Shown piece after piece: positions 61,059-64,000 of a DNA stretch of 64,000 nt. The translations under genes were made by a program, and so were the position numbers. Origin of the DNA: Streptomyces nojiriensis (lineage in GTDB: Bacteria > Actinomycetota > Actinomycetes > Streptomycetales > Streptomycetaceae); contig NZ_CP071139.1 of the NCBI RefSeq assembly GCF_017639205.1, forward strand, positions 8,183,501-8,247,500. The letters run 5' to 3'. How positions within the stretch are numbered: the stretch's first letter is position 1; each line of letters starts with the position of its first letter. The notes below the pieces were generated by a model. It was not told the DNA's origin, made no database searches, and saw nothing but the letters and a program-made list of their open reading frames with translations.

Positions 61059-61895
61059 CTACGCGCGGAAGGCCTTCCGCAGGAGCTCGCCGAACCCGGC
61101 GGGGTGCGTCGTCAGGCCGGTGTGCCCGCCGGGGAAGTGCAGGAGTTCCGTGCCGAGGCGCTCGGCCAGGAAGGCGGCCGGACGGTAGGGCAGTTCGCCG
61201 CGGGAATCCTGGCCGCAGGCCAGCGTGAGCCGGTCCGCCAGCGTCTCCAGCCGGCCGATGTCCGGGACGTAGGACATGAAGCCGGGCACGATGCGGCCGA
61301 CGAAGTACGGCAGGTCGGCCATCGTCCGCTCGGCCCGCGCCGCAGCCTGGGACGGAAGCCCGACCTCGGCCCCCGGCCCGGCGGTGTCCCCGTCCTTGCG
61401 CAGCCCGGCGGCGAACACGGCCATCGCCGGCATGAGCCCCTCGGTGCGCAACGTCTCCTGCACCCGTGCGACGAGCAGCCGGTGGTCGGGGGCGTCCGGC
61501 AGGACCTCCACCACCGGTGGTTCGTGCGCCACGACGCGTACGAGGCGTTCGGCACGGGCGGTGAGCAGATGCAGGGCGACGATCGCGCCCGAGCTGGTGC
61601 CGAACACCCGGGCGGGCGCACCGGGCGACAGCAGGTCCAGGATCCGTGCCGCGTCATCGGCGTGCTCGGCCACGTGCTGCTCGGCGTCGGGGTCGTCCAG
61701 TGTGCTGCGGGACATGCCGCGCGGGTCGTAGGTCGCGACGGTGTACTCGGCGGCCAGGTCGTCGGCGATGCCGTCGAAGGAGGCGGCGCCGCCCGTCCCG
61801 CCGGGTACCAGCAGCAGGAGCGGGCCCCGGCCGCGCACCTCGTAGTGCAGGGTCGCGCCGTTCACGCGCAGGCTGCCGATGTCCGGGCCGGTCAT
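61059..61895 (-). CDS. Alpha/beta hydrolase
   Basis: A 278-residue cytoplasmic hydrolase: oxyanion region LLLVPGGTGG near residue 28, nucleophile GTSSG (Ser101) and the late His in FPGGHTGL near 258. The substrate is unknown; esterase or C-C hydrolase activity is possible. Its ATG overlaps the stop of the TetR gene upstream as ATGA, so the two genes are coupled and the regulator probably controls its own operon. Confidence 0.9.
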   Translation of the reverse strand: MTGPDIGSLRVNGATLHYEVRGRGPLLLLVPGGTGGAASFDGIADDLAAEYTVATYDPRGMSRSTLDDPDAEQHVAEHADDAARILDLLSPGAPARVFGTSSGAIVALHLLTARAERLVRVVAHEPPVVEVLPDAPDHRLLVARVQETLRTEGLMPAMAVFAAGLRKDGDTAGPGAEVGLPSQAAARAERTMADLPYFVGRIVPGFMSYVPDIGRLETLADRLTLACGQDSRGELPYRPAAFLAERLGTELLHFPGGHTGLTTHPAGFGELLRKAFRA

Positions 61896-62485
61896 GAGGG
61901 GTCTCCTTCTCGGGTCTGGGGCCAGTGCTCCAGGAGGGTGTGGAGGGCGTCGAGGGTGCGGATCCAGGAGAGCTGCGGTGAACGCTCGTGCGCGAACCCG
62001 CCCGCCGCCTCCAGGGCGACGAACCCGTGGAACGTGCTGCGCAGCAACCGGACCGCGTCGGTCAGGTCGGGCTCCGTCAGCGCGTAGCCGCGCAGCATGC
62101 CGTAGGTCAGCTCGACCGCCCGGCGCGGCCCGGGCGCCCGTGCGGCCAGCTCGGGGTCGATGCGGATCGGGGTCTGGGTCGCCGTGTAGCGGCCCGGATG
62201 CTCGAGGGCGTACTCCCGCCAGGCGTCGGCGAACGCGACCAGCGCGTCCTTGCCCGCCCGCCCGGCCGTGGCCTGCGCGATGCGGAGGGTCTTCTCGTCC
62301 GCCGCCAGCAGCGCGATCCGGCCGCGCAGATCCTCCAGGTTGCGCACGTGCGCGTAGAGGCTCGCGTCCTTCACCCCGAGCCGCCGCGCCACCTGCGACA
62401 TGGTGACCCGGTCGAGCCCGACCTCGTCCGCCAGCTCGGCGCCCGCGACCGTCACCCGCTCGGCCGTCAGCCCGGCCCGTGCCAT
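61892..62485 (-). CDS. TetR family regulator with WHG-type C-terminal domain
   Basis: A 197-residue TetR protein. The helix-turn-helix lies at about residues 20-55 (VTMSQVARRLGVKDASLYAHV). The C-terminal domain holds LRSTFHGFVALEAAGGF, the WHG/TetR_C_33-type core with Trp replaced. It is the first gene of a two-gene operon with the hydrolase. CCTAGG-based palindromes lie just upstream of the ATG (13-47 bases), as expected for autorepression. Confidence 0.92.
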   Translation of the reverse strand: MARAGLTAERVTVAGAELADEVGLDRVTMSQVARRLGVKDASLYAHVRNLEDLRGRIALLAADEKTLRIAQATAGRAGKDALVAFADAWREYALEHPGRYTATQTPIRIDPELAARAPGPRRAVELTYGMLRGYALTEPDLTDAVRLLRSTFHGFVALEAAGGFAHERSPQLSWIRTLDALHTLLEHWPQTREGDPS

Positions 62486-62497
62486 GCGCCCTCCATT

Positions 62498-62532
62498 CCT
62501 AGGGGTCTTAGTTTTAACCTAGGACTCCTAGG
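62498..62532. promoter_or_regulatory. CCTAGG operator cluster upstream of TetR/hydrolase operon
   Basis: CCTAGGACTCCTAGG at 62518-62532 is a perfect 15-base palindrome. A further CCTAGG at 62498-62503 starts an imperfect copy (CTAGGGGTCTTAG). They are separated by an A/T-rich stretch that may hold the -10 region. Confidence 0.7.
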
Positions 62533-62589
62533 CTGCAAAAGCGAGGCGTTTTCCCATGCGGCCGAGAGTAGGTCCCACCACCGACAGGC

Positions 62590-64000
62590 TCAGGACACGA
62601 GGGTCTGCTCCGCCAGCTCGGTCAGCCGCACCGTGCAGAGGCCACCGCGCTCGGTCTTCACGTCCGTCACCTCGAGCTGCGTACCCGGCGCGAGGATGAA
62701 CTCCTCCTCGCCGGTGAAGGCGGAGAAGCTGCGGATCCCGACCGCCCGGACCGGGGTCACCTCGAAGAGCGTCCGCTTGCCCCGCCCGCCGAGGAACGCC
62801 CGTGCCACGCCCGCCTCCGAGGTGCACGAGGACACGCCCCACCAGGTCACGGTCCGCCCCAGCGGGTACTGCGCGCGCAGGTCCAGTGCGACGCCGCGCC
62901 ACAACGGCGCCGTGCGGGCGGGCAGTTCCGCCACGGCGGAGAACAGCAGCCGCAGGTACGGGAGGTACGGCACGAGCCGGGCGCGGTCCGGGGAGCGCAG
63001 GACGGCGTTGATCTCCCGGTAGAACGCGGACTCGCAGGTGTAGAGGTGGAGGGCGGCGATCGCGTCGGCGGACAGGCCGCCGGCCGCTCCGTCCGCCCGC
63101 CCCATGCCGAACGCGTGGGACAGCTTGACGTGCCGGTCCAGGCCGGACAGCACCTCGACGACCGGACCGACGGCGTCCTGGAAGTCCATCAGGGGGGTGT
63201 CGAACACGCCGCTGATCGCGGGGAGGACGAGCCCCTCGTCCTTCACGCTCGCGAGGCGGTCGAGGTACAGCTGGTGCAGTTCCATGGTGGACGCGATGAA
63301 GGCGCCCATGCGTTCGGCGACGTCGCCGCCCGCGCCGCCGGCCTTCGGCCCCGCCGTGTTCCACCCCTTGCTCGGCAGCCAGTCGATCTGATCGGCGCCC
63401 AGCGACGCGAGTGCGTCGTTCACCATGGCGAAGTGGTCGCCGTCGCAGAAGATGTCGCCCTGTGCGGCGGGGTTGGGGTGGTCGATGTGCCGCACCTCGA
63501 CCTCGGGGTACTTCTCCTGGAGCCGCAGGACGACCTTCTTCAGGGAGCGGGCGTGCGCCCCCCACCACGAAGACGACGCCGCGGTCCTCCTCGTCGGCGT
63601 TCTGCTTGGCCTTGAGGATCTCCTCGACGATCCGCTCGGCGACCGGACGCCAGAACGCGGTGTGCCGGTCGACGGCCGCCGATCCGGCGCTGCCCGCGGT
63701 GAGTGCCGCGTTCAGCAGCAGCACCCCCTGCGTGAGCATCGCCTGGAACCATTCCGGCGGCTGGACGGTGTCCCGCTCCTTCAACAGGGCCCGGACGTCG
63801 GCGATGGGGGTCTTCTTGGGAATCCCGTACTTCCACATCGCCGCCGCCTTGATGATGCAGCGGATGCTGACCACCCTGCCGAACTGGCTGTCCGTCCAGT
63901 CGTGGAAGGTGTTGTCGAACATGGCTATGCCGGTGGCGCTCTCCGGCCGCGGGTAGGGGTTCTGACCGAAGACGACCACCTTCCACTTGTGCGGCGGGTT
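62590..64000 (-). pseudogene. Frameshifted uracil-DNA-glycosylase-like/ADP-ribosyltransferase fusion, N-terminus outside the window
   Basis: The gene enters from the right edge. About 145 residues in the first frame match the uracil-DNA glycosylase fold (VVFGQNPYPRPES, LTQGVLLLNAALT, ending VVFV). After a run of six C at 63558-63563 the homology continues in another frame (WGAHARSLKK, RHIDHPNPAAQGDIF). A linker and an ADP-ribosyltransferase domain follow, with the R-S-E pattern: Arg in LWRGVAL near 62895, SSCTS near 62825 and EEEF near 62705. Motif-A Asp is Asn (GQNPY) and motif B is HPNP, so glycosylase activity is doubtful. A sequencing error is possible; if so, this is one intact gene. Confidence 0.72.

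Overview
The window is chromosomal DNA of a Streptomyces or a very close actinomycete. GC content is very high with G or C at almost every third codon position, GTG starts are common, genes are often coupled by 4-base ATGA/GTGA overlaps, and the families are typical of the genus: SpoIIE-type phosphatases, a Ser/Thr kinase with an extracellular ligand-binding domain, several TetR regulators, an LAxTG sortase substrate and a MmyB-type XRE regulator.

Positions 1-9.1 kb are mixed housekeeping and accessory genes: an oxidoreductase cut by the left edge with a divergent TetR gene and three evenly spaced operators, a decayed SpoIIE/PAS phosphatase gene, a small secreted protein, a NERD-domain helicase, a PGRP amidase and an OsmC/Ohr peroxidase. 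Positions 9.3-14.5 kb hold a tightly coupled four-gene operon: leucine-rich repeat protein, ankyrin protein, MoxR-like AAA+ ATPase and a metallopeptidase/VWA protein. It has the parts of a chaperone or conflict system. A tRNA-like sequence with an abnormal anticodon arm follows, then a kinase/substrate-binding-protein fusion.

Positions 17.5-26.6 kb are a complete six-gene operon with the order and content of the lipstatin cluster lstABCDEF: two thiolase-fold ketosynthases for fatty acyl Claisen condensation, an OleC-like adenylating enzyme, an NAD(P)-dependent reductase, a C-A-PCP NRPS module and a formyltransferase. The inferred product is a beta-lactone lipase inhibitor carrying an N-formyl amino acid ester.

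Positions 27-40 kb are small divergent regulator/enzyme pairs (XRE/quinone reductase, TetR/amidase, LysR/oxidoreductase, MerR/membrane protein), several with visible inverted-repeat operators.

Positions 40-55.6 kb are dominated by metal- or cofactor-uptake genes. Three cobalamin-riboswitch-like leaders (two divergent between 51.9 and 52.2 kb, one at 54.5 kb) precede an ECF transporter (S, fused double ATPase, T) co-transcribed with two surface proteins, a secreted protein with the domain order of animal transcobalamin (helical toroid then DUF4430-like domain), and a small secreted DUF4430-like protein. A BtuF-like binding protein lies beside them. I read this as an extracellular vitamin B12 capture and import system. 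tsaD and a FecBCD-type ABC transporter lie directly downstream.

Positions 55.6-64 kb hold a short element bounded by inverted repeats, two SpoIIE-type phosphatases, a D-Ala-D-Ala carboxypeptidase, a TetR/hydrolase pair and, cut by the right edge, an unusual gene joining a uracil-DNA-glycosylase-like domain to an ADP-ribosyltransferase domain, interrupted by a frameshift at a run of six C.
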